A DNA stretch of 23,029 nt from an uncultured Eubacteriales bacterium (lineage in GTDB: Bacteria > Bacillota > Clostridia > Oscillospirales > Oscillospiraceae). The first letter of the stretch is position 1. Every line of letters begins with the position of its first letter. The position numbers and the translations under genes are program-made. Positions 7,975 to 15,977 of the stretch are shown piece after piece. The notes under the pieces are model-generated. The model worked only from the letters and a program-made list of their open reading frames with translations, did not search any database and was not told the origin of the DNA. The DNA is taken from assembly GCA_900553805.1 (NCBI GenBank), contig USEU01000032.1, positions 1 to 23,029 on the forward strand, written 5' to 3'.

Positions 7975-8487
7975 ATGCTCTACACTGCAAGGCATCTGCG
8001 GGAGCTTTCCTTTGAGCAGCTGATGGCGGTATACCGGGAAGGAAATGAGGAAAACGGGAGGATCCTTGCTCCCTTTGACTCCCAGGCCCGGCAGCTCCGG
8101 CTGGCGGAGGGAGATTTTTATTCCTATCTGCGGGATGTATTCTTCCTGACGCCCGGCGCACTGTACGCTGTGTGGACGGTGCAGGGGTGCTACGTCAGCG
8201 CTCTGCGTTTGGAGCCGTACAAGGACGGCTTGCTGCTGGAGGCGCTGGAGACGGCTCCGCAGGAGCGGGGAAAGGGCTACGCCGCTGCCCTGATCCGGGC
8301 GGTCCAGGAGCTGCTGAAAGATGGGGGCGTTTCGCGCCTGTATTCCCATGTCGGCAAACAAAATGCCGCGTCCTTAAAAACGCACCAACGCTGCGGCTTT
8401 CAGATCGTGGCAGACAGCGCCGCCTATCTGGATGGGACCGTCAGCAGCCGCGCCTATACCATGGAATATGATATTGCCAAGGGGTGA
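7975..8487 (+). CDS. GNAT family N-acetyltransferase, substrate unknown
   Basis: A 170-residue protein with a C-terminal GNAT fold. The acetyl-CoA binding loop is APQERGKGYAAALIRAV (about 92-108), and VGKQNAASLKTHQRCGFQIV carries the conserved Asn and the final-strand GF. The N-terminal 60 residues (YREGNEENGRILAPFDSQARQ) are a variable acceptor-binding part I do not recognise. The ATG at 7975 has GGAGG 5 nt upstream. It stands alone: about 200 bases from tsaD, with a hairpin that includes its own stop codon at the 3' end. The acetyltransferase fold is clear, but the substrate (amino acid, antibiotic or protein) cannot be assigned. Confidence 0.88.
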   Translation: MLYTARHLRELSFEQLMAVYREGNEENGRILAPFDSQARQLRLAEGDFYSYLRDVFFLTPGALYAVWTVQGCYVSALRLEPYKDGLLLEALETAPQERGKGYAAALIRAVQELLKDGGVSRLYSHVGKQNAASLKTHQRCGFQIVADSAAYLDGTVSSRAYTMEYDIAKG

Positions 8488-8510
8488 ATTCTGCGTGTAG
8501 AATTCACCCC
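8481..8510 (+). terminator. Hairpin terminator of the GNAT gene, overlapping its stop codon
   Basis: Positions 8481-8492 and 8499-8510 are perfect 12-base complements around a 6-nt loop, followed by CCATTTTG. The stop codon TGA (8485-8487) lies inside the left arm. It separates the GNAT gene from the OLE RNA unit. Confidence 0.65.
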
Positions 8511-8542
8511 CATTTTGCGCCGGAGGGATCGATTGCTTGCAC

Positions 8543-8600
8543 AAAAGTATTCCTTGAAACGAAAAAATACTTGTATATTCAGTGAATATATGATAACATA
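8543..8600 (+). promoter_or_regulatory. Probable promoter region of the OLE RNA-oapA-dxs operon
   Basis: This short AT-rich stretch sits between the preceding terminator and the structured RNA. TATGAT at 8589-8594 could be a -10 giving a start near 8601, but its -35 position is poor. TTGAAA (8554-8559) with TATATT (8574-8579) has a spacer of only 14. A non-sigma-A promoter is possible. I can place the region, not the exact boxes. Confidence 0.35.
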
Positions 8601-9235
8601 CCCTGTGACGGCGCAGTATCCTAGTCAGTGTGGCCATCTTCCAGGAAGGGCCTAAAAATCCTTTGAAGGGCACATCGATGAAGTCCCTGGTGTCTGCTTT
8701 TTACGCCCAGTTTAGGGTGGATGCTGGGGGTTAAGGATCCCGGGCGCGTCCCAATGGCATGGGACATACGACCCGGTTTCCGTGGAGACCTGATCTTGTG
8801 CGACGACGGAAAGCTCCTCAGCCTGAGGCCCGCTCGCGTACGAACCAGGATGGGAACCTGCAAGGCAGTGCGCAGAGTCGTGTGCTGCGTGCAGCGTAGC
8901 CTGCCTTGAGTGAACATGTGGGGAAAGAGGATCATGCAGCAGAACGTTGCTGGCCAGAACAGTCGCTGAAATCGCTTCTGGAAACCATGCTTGCAAAAGA
9001 GGCTAAGACTATGGCACACATTGCCGTGGAAAACACCTAGGCTGTCCTAACAGGGCAGGCGGGGGATTGCAGTACGGACTGAGTGGCAATCGGGTACTCA
9101 GCGAAAGGCAACGCCTGAGCGGAGGGATCAAATGGAAACGGCCTGCGCGGCAACGGCAGGTTCTCTCCGGGGAAATCCAACCCGACCTAAGCCGTAAGAT
9201 TTATCCCGCCTGCCGCCGTTTCATCAATAACAGGG
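8601..9235 (+). ncRNA. ole: OLE RNA (ornate large extremophilic RNA)
   Basis: About 630 bases with no credible gene on either strand, ending just before oapA. Complementarity seen by eye: 8608-8613 with 9214-9219; a perfect 10-bp helix of 9054-9063 with 9205-9214, closing a 3' domain; and local hairpins 8748-8753/8760-8765 and 9079-9084/9096-9101. An outer pairing of 8601-8606 with 9230-9235 is also possible. Size, position before an OapA-family gene, and the dxs-tlyA-nadK-argR-recN neighbourhood are those described for OLE RNA in Bacillus halodurans and other anaerobic or extremophilic Firmicutes. There it binds OapA at the membrane and affects tolerance to cold, short-chain alcohols and magnesium. 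Ends are approximate. I have not aligned it to the Rfam model, so the identity rests mainly on context plus structure. Confidence 0.88.
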
Positions 9236-9266
9236 AGGCTGGCGCGCTGCGCCATTTCCGTGTGAC

Positions 9267-9827
9267 ATGAGCAAGAAAACAGTAAGATGGGTAATAACGA
9301 TCTTTGTTATTACTCTTTTTGTATCCGGGGCCATCAGCTTCCTTTCCGAGGAGCTGATGGACCGCAGCGGGATGGTCGCCGCCTTTGCCATTTTGCTGGT
9401 GATCGTCCTGGTGGGCATTGTTTTTGATATTGTGGGCGTGGCCGTCACCTCGGCGGACGAGCGCCCCTTCCATTCCATGGCCGCCCGCAAGGTGCCCGGG
9501 GCCCAGGAGTCCATCCGTCTGCTGCGCAACGCGGAGCGGGTCGGCTCCATCTGCAACGACGTGGTGGGCGACATCTGCGGCGTCATCTCCGGCTCCGCTT
9601 CGGCGGCCATTGCGGCCAAGGCAGTGGCACACTTTTCATTCTCCTGGCTGGGCATGGTGCCGCTGCTGCTTTCCGCCCTTGTGGCTGCCGCTACGGTGGG
9701 CGGAAAGGCCATCGGAAAAAGCTATGCGATCAATTCCTGTACCCAGATCGTTCATTTCGTGGGAAGGCTGATTGCCGCCTGGCATGGGCTTTGGCGCTTT
9801 TTCCCAAAAAGAAAAAAAGACAGATAG
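9267..9827 (+). CDS. oapA: OLE-associated membrane protein OapA
   Basis: A 186-residue membrane protein recognisable as the OLE RNA partner OapA. There are hydrophobic segments at about 7-26, 36-62 and 121-145, plus a possible fourth near 165-180. The conserved soluble stretches are DIVGVAVTSADERPFHSMAA, KVPGAQESIRLLRNAERV and ICNDVVGDICGVISGSASAA. The C-terminus is basic (KRKKDR). In B. halodurans OapA binds OLE RNA and holds it at the membrane. Here it lies immediately 3' of the RNA and 13 bases before dxs. The ATG at 9267 has an unusual leader: the only strong Shine-Dalgarno (GGGAGG, 9233-9238) is 28 nt away, and a small hairpin (9241-9253) lies between. No alternative in-frame start fits better. 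Translation may therefore depend on RNA folding. Confidence 0.9.
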   Translation: MSKKTVRWVITIFVITLFVSGAISFLSEELMDRSGMVAAFAILLVIVLVGIVFDIVGVAVTSADERPFHSMAARKVPGAQESIRLLRNAERVGSICNDVVGDICGVISGSASAAIAAKAVAHFSFSWLGMVPLLLSALVAAATVGGKAIGKSYAINSCTQIVHFVGRLIAAWHGLWRFFPKRKKDR

Positions 9828-9840
9828 GTAGTGTTCGCTT

Positions 9841-11703
9841 GTGGAGATTTTGCCGAATATGAATTGCCACGAGGATCTTTTGCGGCTGACGGATGAGAAG
9901 CGCGTCCAGCTGTGCCAGGAGATCCGGGAATTCCTGATATCCAGCGTATCCCATACCGGCGGCCACCTGGCAGGCAATCTGGGCGTTGTGGAGCTGACGG
10001 TGGCGCTGGAGACCGTTTATGATACCAGCACGGATCGCCTGGTGTTCGATGTGGGCCACCAGTCCTATGTGCACAAGCTCCTGACCGGGCGGCGGGAGGC
10101 ATTTGATACCCTGCGCCAGTTCGGCGGCCTTTCCGGCTTTCCCAAGCCCTGTGAGAGCGATACCGATGCCTTTGTGGCCGGTCATGCCTCCAGCGCCGTG
10201 TCCATTGCCCTGGGAATGGCGCGGGCAAGAACGCTGCTGCACCAGGATTATCAGGTGGTCGCCCTGCTGGGCGACGGCGCGGCCACCGGCGGCATGGCCT
10301 ACGAGGGGCTGAACGACGCCGCCGACAGCAAGGAGCCCATCGTGGTGGTGCTCAACGACAATGAGATGTCCATCGGCAGAAGCGTCGGCGGTATTTCCCA
10401 TCACTTCTCCCGGCTCCGCACCAGCGAAAAATACCTGGGCATCAAGCGCTGGTACCGCAGCACTCTGTACAGCATTCCCGGCGGAAAGCGGATCTATTTG
10501 TTCTCCAGCCGGGCAAAGAACAGGATCAAGCATTTTCTGCTGCAAACCACCATTTTTGAGAATATGGGCTTCAAGTACCTTGGCCCTGTAAACGGCCACG
10601 ACGTGCGGGAGCTGATCACCGTCCTGCGGGCTGCCAAGGATCTTCAGGAGCCGACCCTGGTGCACGTGGTCACCAAGAAGGGAAAGGGCTATGCCCCGGC
10701 AGAGGAGGATCCGGCCAAGTTCCACGGCATCGGGAAATTTGATCCCGTCACCGGCAAAAAGCTGGCCCCCAAGGTGCGTACATTCTCGGATGCCTTCGGC
10801 GATACCATGGTGGCGCTGGCGGCCAGAGAGCCGCGGCTGTGCGCCATCACCGCCGCCATGCCCGGCGGTACGGGGCTGCTGAAATACATGCAGCAGTATC
10901 CGCAGCGCCTGTTTGACGTGGGCATTGCGGAGGAGCACGCCGTATCCATGGCCGGCGGCCTTGCCAAGCAGGGAATGATCCCGGTGGTCGCAATTTACTC
11001 CACCTTTTTGCAGCGTGCCTACGATCAGCTGATGCAGGATGTGGCCATGCTTCACCTGCATGTGGTGCTGGCCATCGACCGGGCCGGATTGGTGGGAGAC
11101 GACGGGCCGACGCACCACGGCGTGTTTGACGTGGGTTTCCTGCGCCAGATCCCCGGAATGCGCATCCTGGCTCCTGCCAGCCTGTGCGAGCTGGAGCAGA
11201 TGCTGACCTGGGCAGTGGAAAGCTGCGACGGCCCCGTGGCCGTCCGATATCCCCGGGGAACGGAGGGAAAGTATACCGCCTCCGCCTGGGACGCGGCCGC
11301 AAAGGTAGCGCCGCACCGCAGCGGGGCGGACGTTACCCTGATCACTTACGGCACGATGATCAACCCCGTGCTGGATGCGGCGGACCGACTGGCACAGCAG
11401 GGGATCTCCTGCACTGTCCTGCGTCTGCTGGAGCTGTCCGACCTGCCGGCGGAGGAGATCCTGCGGCTGATGCCGGAGAAGAAAAATGTGGTTATCATCG
11501 AGGAGACCGCCGCCAATTCCGGCGTTGCCCAGCCCCTTGCCTGGCAGCTGCGCGGGCTTTGCCCGGAGTGCCGGGTCAGCGGGATCGATCTGGGGCACGA
11601 TTTTGTTCCCCATGGCAGCCAGCAGCGGCTGTATGAATACTGCGGCCTTGACGCCGCTTCCATTGCGCAATTTGTAAGCGGGGTGCTGACGGATGAAAAA
11701 TAA
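9841..11703 (+). CDS. dxs: 1-deoxy-D-xylulose-5-phosphate synthase
   Basis: A 620-residue thiamine-diphosphate enzyme that condenses pyruvate and glyceraldehyde 3-phosphate to DXP, the entry step of the MEP isoprenoid pathway. Motifs in order: SHTGGHLAGNLGVVELTVAL with the substrate His, DVGHQSYVHKLLTGR, the ThDP/Mg loop GDGAATGGMAYEGLNDA with LNDNEMSI, the catalytic GIAEEHAVSMAGGLA, and DRAGLVGDDGPTHHGVFD. Length is normal. I use the GTG at 9841, because ILPNMNCHEDLLRL aligns with the usual Dxs N-terminus. The ribosome site (TAGGT, 9825-9829) is weak, and ATG 9859 is an alternative. It overlaps tlyA by 11 bases. dxs behind OLE/oapA is the known arrangement in OLE-carrying bacteria. Confidence 0.97.
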   Translation: MEILPNMNCHEDLLRLTDEKRVQLCQEIREFLISSVSHTGGHLAGNLGVVELTVALETVYDTSTDRLVFDVGHQSYVHKLLTGRREAFDTLRQFGGLSGFPKPCESDTDAFVAGHASSAVSIALGMARARTLLHQDYQVVALLGDGAATGGMAYEGLNDAADSKEPIVVVLNDNEMSIGRSVGGISHHFSRLRTSEKYLGIKRWYRSTLYSIPGGKRIYLFSSRAKNRIKHFLLQTTIFENMGFKYLGPVNGHDVRELITVLRAAKDLQEPTLVHVVTKKGKGYAPAEEDPAKFHGIGKFDPVTGKKLAPKVRTFSDAFGDTMVALAAREPRLCAITAAMPGGTGLLKYMQQYPQRLFDVGIAEEHAVSMAGGLAKQGMIPVVAIYSTFLQRAYDQLMQDVAMLHLHVVLAIDRAGLVGDDGPTHHGVFDVGFLRQIPGMRILAPASLCELEQMLTWAVESCDGPVAVRYPRGTEGKYTASAWDAAAKVAPHRSGADVTLITYGTMINPVLDAADRLAQQGISCTVLRLLELSDLPAEEILRLMPEKKNVVIIEETAANSGVAQPLAWQLRGLCPECRVSGIDLGHDFVPHGSQQRLYEYCGLDAASIAQFVSGVLTDEK

Positions 11704-12508
11704 AAAGCGGCTGGATGTGCTGCTTACCGACCTGGGCTACGCGGAGACCCGCTCCAAGGCGCAGGCCATCATTATGAGCGGCCTTGTTTACGTGGACGGC
11801 CAGAAGGCGGACAAGCCCGGCATCTCCTATGAGGAAACCGTCCAGCTCGAGGTGCGCGGCGCGGTCTGCCCCTATGTCAGCCGGGGCGGCCTGAAGCTGG
11901 AAAAGGCCCTGCGGGACTTTGGCATAGCTCCCACGGGCTATGTCTGCTCCGACTCCGGCGCATCCACCGGCGGCTTTACCGACTGCCTGCTCCAGCAGGG
12001 AGCCAGCAAGGTGTTTGCCATCGACGTGGGCTACGGCCAGCTGGATTGGAAGATCCGCTCCGACCCCAGAGTGGTGGTGATGGAGCGCACCAATATCCGC
12101 TACGTCACCCCGGAGCAGCTGGGGGAGCCGCTGGACCTTTCCGTGATCGATGTGAGCTTCATTTCCCTGAAGATCGTTCTGCCCGCCGTCAAGGCGCTGC
12201 TGAAGCCCACGGGTCAGGTGGTATGCCTGATCAAGCCTCAGTTTGAGGCGGGCAAGGACAAGGTGGGCAAGAAGGGCGTTGTCCGCGACCCCGCCACTCA
12301 CCGGGAGGTGCTGGAGCAGTTCATTGCCCTGGCCCATGAGCAGGGCTTCTGCATTCTGGGCCTGACCTTCTCCCCGGTGAAGGGGCCGGAGGGCAATATT
12401 GAATTTTTGGCCCACCTGACCCTGACGGATGCCGCGGAGCATTGCCCGGAGCCTGCCGAGGTCGTTCGCCAGGCCCACGAAACTTTGGATAAAGGAGCGG
12501 ATTTATGA
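11693..12508 (+). CDS. tlyA: TlyA family rRNA methyltransferase / putative hemolysin (YqxC)
   Basis: A 271-residue protein with an N-terminal S4 RNA-binding domain (about 4-65: RLDVLLTDLGYAETRSKAQAII) and a C-terminal FtsJ-like SAM methyltransferase. The SAM loop is SGASTGGFTDCLLQ, followed by FAIDVGYGQLDWKIR, and SVIDVSFISLKIVLPA and CLIKPQFEAGK carry catalytic-core residues. Characterised TlyA proteins 2'-O-methylate cytidines in 16S and 23S rRNA; homologues were also called hemolysins. It starts inside the dxs 3' end and overlaps nadK by ATGA (12505-12508), so the three are probably translationally coupled. The methylated position in this organism is not known. Confidence 0.95.
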   Translation: MKNKKRLDVLLTDLGYAETRSKAQAIIMSGLVYVDGQKADKPGISYEETVQLEVRGAVCPYVSRGGLKLEKALRDFGIAPTGYVCSDSGASTGGFTDCLLQQGASKVFAIDVGYGQLDWKIRSDPRVVVMERTNIRYVTPEQLGEPLDLSVIDVSFISLKIVLPAVKALLKPTGQVVCLIKPQFEAGKDKVGKKGVVRDPATHREVLEQFIALAHEQGFCILGLTFSPVKGPEGNIEFLAHLTLTDAAEHCPEPAEVVRQAHETLDKGADL

Positions 12509-13368
12509 AGAATCTGATCCTGACCCCCAATCCCTATCGGGATAAGAATTTTCATACCCTGCGCTGCGCCATGCAGATACTGAAGGAGGCGGGCTTTCAG
12601 GTAAAGGCCTGTCTGCCCTTTGAGGTGGAGCGCAACTGTGAGCTGCCCAAGGATATCCGCTTTTACCGCCTGGATCGGGAGCTGGGGAACGCGGACCTGG
12701 TGATCTGCTTCGGCGGCGACGGCACCATTCTCCACATGGCCAAGGCGGCCACCCGGCGCGGCCTGCCCCTGCTGGGTGTCAACATCGGCACCATGGGCTT
12801 CATGGCGGAGCTGGAGAGCAGCGAGATGGACAAGCTGAAGCTGCTGGCGGCGGGAAAATACGAGATCGACAGCCGCATGATGCTGGATATCACCGTCCAG
12901 CGGGACAGAGAGATCATCTTCCATGACATCTGTCTGAACGATGCGGTCATTACCAAGGGCGCGGTAGCACGGATCGTCCATTTGGCCGTGAAGTGCGACG
13001 GCGTGCAGGCCATGGAATGTGGCGGCGACGGCGTGATCATCTCCACCCCCACCGGCTCCACGGCTTACAGCCTGTCCGCCGGCGGCCCCATTGTGGAGCC
13101 GGAGGCTGATGGCATCATCATTACCCCCGTCTGCTCCCACGATGTGGCCAGCCGGTGCATTGTCGCCTCCGGCAAGCGGGTGATCACTGTGGGCATGACC
13201 AGCCAGTCCCGCCGCAGCGCCTACCTGTCGGTGGACGGCGGCAAGACCCTGCGGCTGAATATGGGCGACGTGGTCACCATTAAAAAATCCAAGCTGGAGA
13301 CCCGGCTTGTCCGGCTGAATGACCGAAGCTTTTACGACGTAGTGAATATGAAATTCCGCAAAGGATAA
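12505..13368 (+). CDS. nadK: NAD kinase
   Basis: A 287-residue ATP-NAD kinase that phosphorylates NAD to NADP. The diagnostic GGDGTILHMAKAA motif follows DLVICF. Then come NIGTMGFMAELE, the NDAVITKG segment and the second family signature GDGVIISTPTGSTAYSLSAG with GPIVEP. The C-terminal DGGKTLRLNMGDVVTIKKS is also typical. Length is normal. The ATG at 12505 overlaps the tlyA stop and follows AAAGGAG by about 8 nt. NADP supply fits the same operon as dxs, because the next MEP-pathway enzyme (IspC) uses NADPH; that functional link is inference. Confidence 0.97.
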   Translation: MKNLILTPNPYRDKNFHTLRCAMQILKEAGFQVKACLPFEVERNCELPKDIRFYRLDRELGNADLVICFGGDGTILHMAKAATRRGLPLLGVNIGTMGFMAELESSEMDKLKLLAAGKYEIDSRMMLDITVQRDREIIFHDICLNDAVITKGAVARIVHLAVKCDGVQAMECGGDGVIISTPTGSTAYSLSAGGPIVEPEADGIIITPVCSHDVASRCIVASGKRVITVGMTSQSRRSAYLSVDGGKTLRLNMGDVVTIKKSKLETRLVRLNDRSFYDVVNMKFRKG

Positions 13369-13381
13369 GGAGACGAGAGGC

Positions 13382-13843
13382 ATGGGCGTAAAGTCAGACC
13401 GTCAGGCAAAGATCATGGAGATCATCTCCAACCAGGACATCGAGACCCAGGAGCAGCTTTTGCAGGAGCTGCATCGGGCAGGCTTTGCCAGCACCCAGGC
13501 GACCATTTCCAGGGACATCAAGCAGCTGCGCATTGTCAAGGAACTGACCAGTCTGGGGACCTATCATTACACCACCGCCTCCCGGGAGGTCACCAATACC
13601 TTTACCGGCCGTCTTAATTCCATCTTCCGGGAATGTGTGACCAGCTTTGACTATGCCCAGAACATCATCGTCATCCACACGATGCCCGGCTTTGCCAATG
13701 CCGCCGCCTCGGCGCTGGACGCCATGAGCCGCAGCGTGGTGCTGGGCACCCTGGCCGGAGACGATACGGTGATCGCCATCATGCGCGACGCCAATTCCGC
13801 TGCCGCCTTCTGCGGCGAGATCCACGGGCTTATCAAGGGATAA
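13382..13843 (+). CDS. argR: Arginine repressor ArgR/AhrC
   Basis: A 153-residue arginine-responsive regulator that represses arginine biosynthesis and activates catabolism as a hexamer. The N-terminal winged helix (about 4-70) contains IETQEQLLQELHRAGF and the recognition segment STQATISRDIKQLRIVK. The C-terminal oligomerisation and arginine-binding domain carries HTMPGFANAAASALD and the ligand motif GTLAGDDTVIAIMRD. Length is normal. Start ATG 13382 follows AAGGAG. No arginine genes are in the window. The position between nadK and recN is the widespread Firmicutes arrangement, so the context does not imply a special target here. Confidence 0.97.
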   Translation: MGVKSDRQAKIMEIISNQDIETQEQLLQELHRAGFASTQATISRDIKQLRIVKELTSLGTYHYTTASREVTNTFTGRLNSIFRECVTSFDYAQNIIVIHTMPGFANAAASALDAMSRSVVLGTLAGDDTVIAIMRDANSAAAFCGEIHGLIKG

Positions 13844-13856
13844 GGAGGTTATTCCC

Positions 13857-15506
13857 GTGCTGAATCTTCTGCATATCGAGAATATCGCGGTTATCGAGAG
13901 CGCGGACATCTCTTTCGACGCCGGCTTCAATGTGCTCACCGGCGAGACGGGCGCGGGCAAATCCATTGTGATCGACGCCATCTCCGCCATCCTGGGGGAG
14001 CGGGCCTACCGGGATATGATCCGCACCGGGGCAAACAAGGCCGCCGTCCGCGCCGTGTTCACACAGGTGCCGGAGTTTCCGTGGTTTGCCGAAAACGGGG
14101 TGACCTACGACCCGGAGACGGTGATCCAGCGGGATATCTTCCTGGACGGCAAGAATGTATGCCGGGTCAACGGGGCCTTGGTCTCCGTCGCCATGCTGCG
14201 CCGGTTGGGCATTCAGCTCATCAATATCCACGGCCAGCACGATTCCGCGTCGCTGTTTGACGAAGAAAACCACCTGATCTTCCTGGATGATTTTGCCGAC
14301 AATGGCAGCCTGCGGGAGGCTTATCGGGAGAAATATGAGGGCGTGGCCGCCCTGCGCCGGGAAATTCAGCACATGACCATGGACGAGGGGGAGAAGCTTC
14401 GCCGGATGGAGACGCTGAAATACCAGATCGCTGAGATCGAAAAGGCGGAGCTGGAGCCGGGAGAGGACGAGGCGTTGGAGGAGCGCCGCAAACTGCTGCA
14501 AAATGCCGAGCGGCTGTCCAAGGGGATGGACGAAGCGGTGGAGGCGCTCTATGGCGGCGACGAGACCGACGGCGCGGCGGGCCTTTTGTCCGAGGCGGAG
14601 CATGCTCTGGCCCGGCTGGCCCGGTTCAGCGACCGCTTTACCTCCCTGCACGACCGGGTATCCGATTTAATGTACCAGGTGCAGGATGTGGCCGAGGAGG
14701 CCAGAGACACCCGGGAAGAGCTGAGCTATTCCGCCGACGAGCTGGAGCAGCTGGAGGCCCGCCTGGATGTCATCCACCGCCTGCGCAAGAAATACGGCGC
14801 CACCTGCCAGGATATCCTGGATTATCTGGAGGGCGCGAAAAAAGAGCTGGACGAGATCGAATTCGCCGACGACCATCTGGAGCGCCTGAAGCAGAAGCTG
14901 CAAAAGGCCGAGGCCGAGGCGTGGGAGGCGGCGAAGCGCCTGCGGGAAAACCGCAGGGAAAACGCCGAGATCATGTCCGCCCGCATCCTGCAGGAGCTGA
15001 GCGAGCTGGATATGCCCCGGGTACAGTTCCAGTGTGTGTTCCAGGAGCAGGAGCTGATGCCCAACGGCGCGGACAGCGTGGCCTTTTATATGTCCGCCAA
15101 CGCGGGCGAGGCCCTCAAGCCCATGAGCAAGGTGGCCTCCGGCGGCGAGTTGGCAAGAATTATGCTCTCCATGAAGAATGTGTTGGCGGAAAAGGATCAG
15201 ATTGCCACCCTGATCTTTGACGAGGTGGATACCGGCGTTTCCGGCCGGGCCGCTCAGAAGGTGGCGGAGAAGCTGCGCAAGCTGGCGCGGCACAAGCAGG
15301 TGCTGTGCGTGACCCATCTGCCCCAGATGGCGGCGCTGGCCAATACCCACATGCTGATCTCCAAGAGCGAGCGGGACGGCCGCACCTATACCACCGTCAC
15401 GCCCCTGGACCTGGAGGGCAGAAAGCGGGAGCTGGCGCGGATCATCGGCGGCGCCAATATCACAGAAACCACGCTGAAAAGCGCGGAGGAAATGCTGCGA
15501 GGGTAA
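13857..15506 (+). CDS. recN: DNA repair protein RecN
   Basis: A 549-residue SMC-like ATPase that acts in double-strand break repair. Walker A is GETGAGKSIVIDAI (about 31-44), with the N-terminal LNLLHIENIAVIESADISF typical of RecN. IQLINIHGQHDSASLF is the family's Q-loop region. Two long charged coiled-coil arms occupy about 155-370. The C-terminal head has ABC signature VASGGELARIMLSMK, Walker B ATLIFDEVDTGVSG and VTHLPQMAALA. The GTG start at 13857 is fixed by a strong AAGGAGGT 7 nt upstream. It is 13 bases from argR and only 2 bases from the next gene, so it is in the same operon. Confidence 0.97.
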   Translation: MLNLLHIENIAVIESADISFDAGFNVLTGETGAGKSIVIDAISAILGERAYRDMIRTGANKAAVRAVFTQVPEFPWFAENGVTYDPETVIQRDIFLDGKNVCRVNGALVSVAMLRRLGIQLINIHGQHDSASLFDEENHLIFLDDFADNGSLREAYREKYEGVAALRREIQHMTMDEGEKLRRMETLKYQIAEIEKAELEPGEDEALEERRKLLQNAERLSKGMDEAVEALYGGDETDGAAGLLSEAEHALARLARFSDRFTSLHDRVSDLMYQVQDVAEEARDTREELSYSADELEQLEARLDVIHRLRKKYGATCQDILDYLEGAKKELDEIEFADDHLERLKQKLQKAEAEAWEAAKRLRENRRENAEIMSARILQELSELDMPRVQFQCVFQEQELMPNGADSVAFYMSANAGEALKPMSKVASGGELARIMLSMKNVLAEKDQIATLIFDEVDTGVSGRAAQKVAEKLRKLARHKQVLCVTHLPQMAALANTHMLISKSERDGRTYTTVTPLDLEGRKRELARIIGGANITETTLKSAEEMLRG

Positions 15507-15508
15507 TT

Positions 15509-15946
15509 ATGATGAATGCGACTGAAATGTGGGAGCGCTACTGTGAAAAATCGGGCGTCCACGCGGATTATGAGGCCTGGGCCTTCGGCGGCGCGCCGGA
15601 TGAACTGGCAGAGCTTGTCCTGAACGGGATCAAGACCGCCACGGCCTCTGCCTACCCTCTTTATGAGCAGGAGCAGGAACCTCTTCCGCAGGTGGGAGAA
15701 TACAATGTCATCCTGAACGCGAAGGACGAGGCTGTCTGTGTCACCAAGACGACGAAGGTCTACGTCGTACCCTTCCGGGAGGTCAGCGCCGACCACGCCT
15801 ATCGGGAGGGGGAGAACGATCGGGGCCTGGATTCCTGGCGGGCGGTACACCGGGATTTCTTTACCGAAGAAATGACCGCTGCCGGATTGACCTTCGATGA
15901 GGATATGCCGGTGGTGTGCGAAGAATTTTTGCGGGTCTACCCTTGA
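15509..15946 (+). CDS. ASCH domain-containing protein
   Basis: A 145-residue protein matching the stand-alone ASCH family (PUA-like beta-barrel, predicted to bind RNA; some relatives are small ribonucleases or amidohydrolases). Typical segments are AWAFGGAPDELAELVLNGIK, TATASAYPLYEQEQEPLPQV, GEYNVILNAKDEAVCVTKTT and ENDRGLDSWRAVHRDFFTEE, which carry the conserved charged residues of the family. Two adjacent ATGs (15509, 15512) are possible, with GAGGG at 15499-15503. It follows recN by two bases and appears to close the operon, with no terminator visible. Its stop codon is buried in the -35 box of the next operon. Family is clear; function is unknown. Confidence 0.88.
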   Translation: MMNATEMWERYCEKSGVHADYEAWAFGGAPDELAELVLNGIKTATASAYPLYEQEQEPLPQVGEYNVILNAKDEAVCVTKTTKVYVVPFREVSADHAYREGENDRGLDSWRAVHRDFFTEEMTAAGLTFDEDMPVVCEEFLRVYP

Positions 15947-15971
15947 CAAATCCGTTTTTCTTTGCTAGGAT
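15943..15971 (+). promoter_or_regulatory. Promoter of the tyrosine T-box operon
   Basis: TTGACA at 15943-15948 (perfect) is followed after 17 bases by TAGGAT at 15966-15971. The -35 overlaps the TGA stop of the ASCH gene (15944-15946). Expected transcription start is about 15978. Confidence 0.8.
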
Positions 15972-15977
15972 AGCCGC

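Noticed and set aside
8621..9019. Short open frames (94-132 codons) on the minus strand inside the OLE region
   Set aside because: They have no ribosome site or recognisable domain and are crossed by the RNA's own conserved helices. Noncoding structure explains the region better.
9730..11670. A 646-codon open frame on the minus strand across dxs
   Set aside because: It is an antisense shadow of dxs with the same low-complexity composition and no domain.
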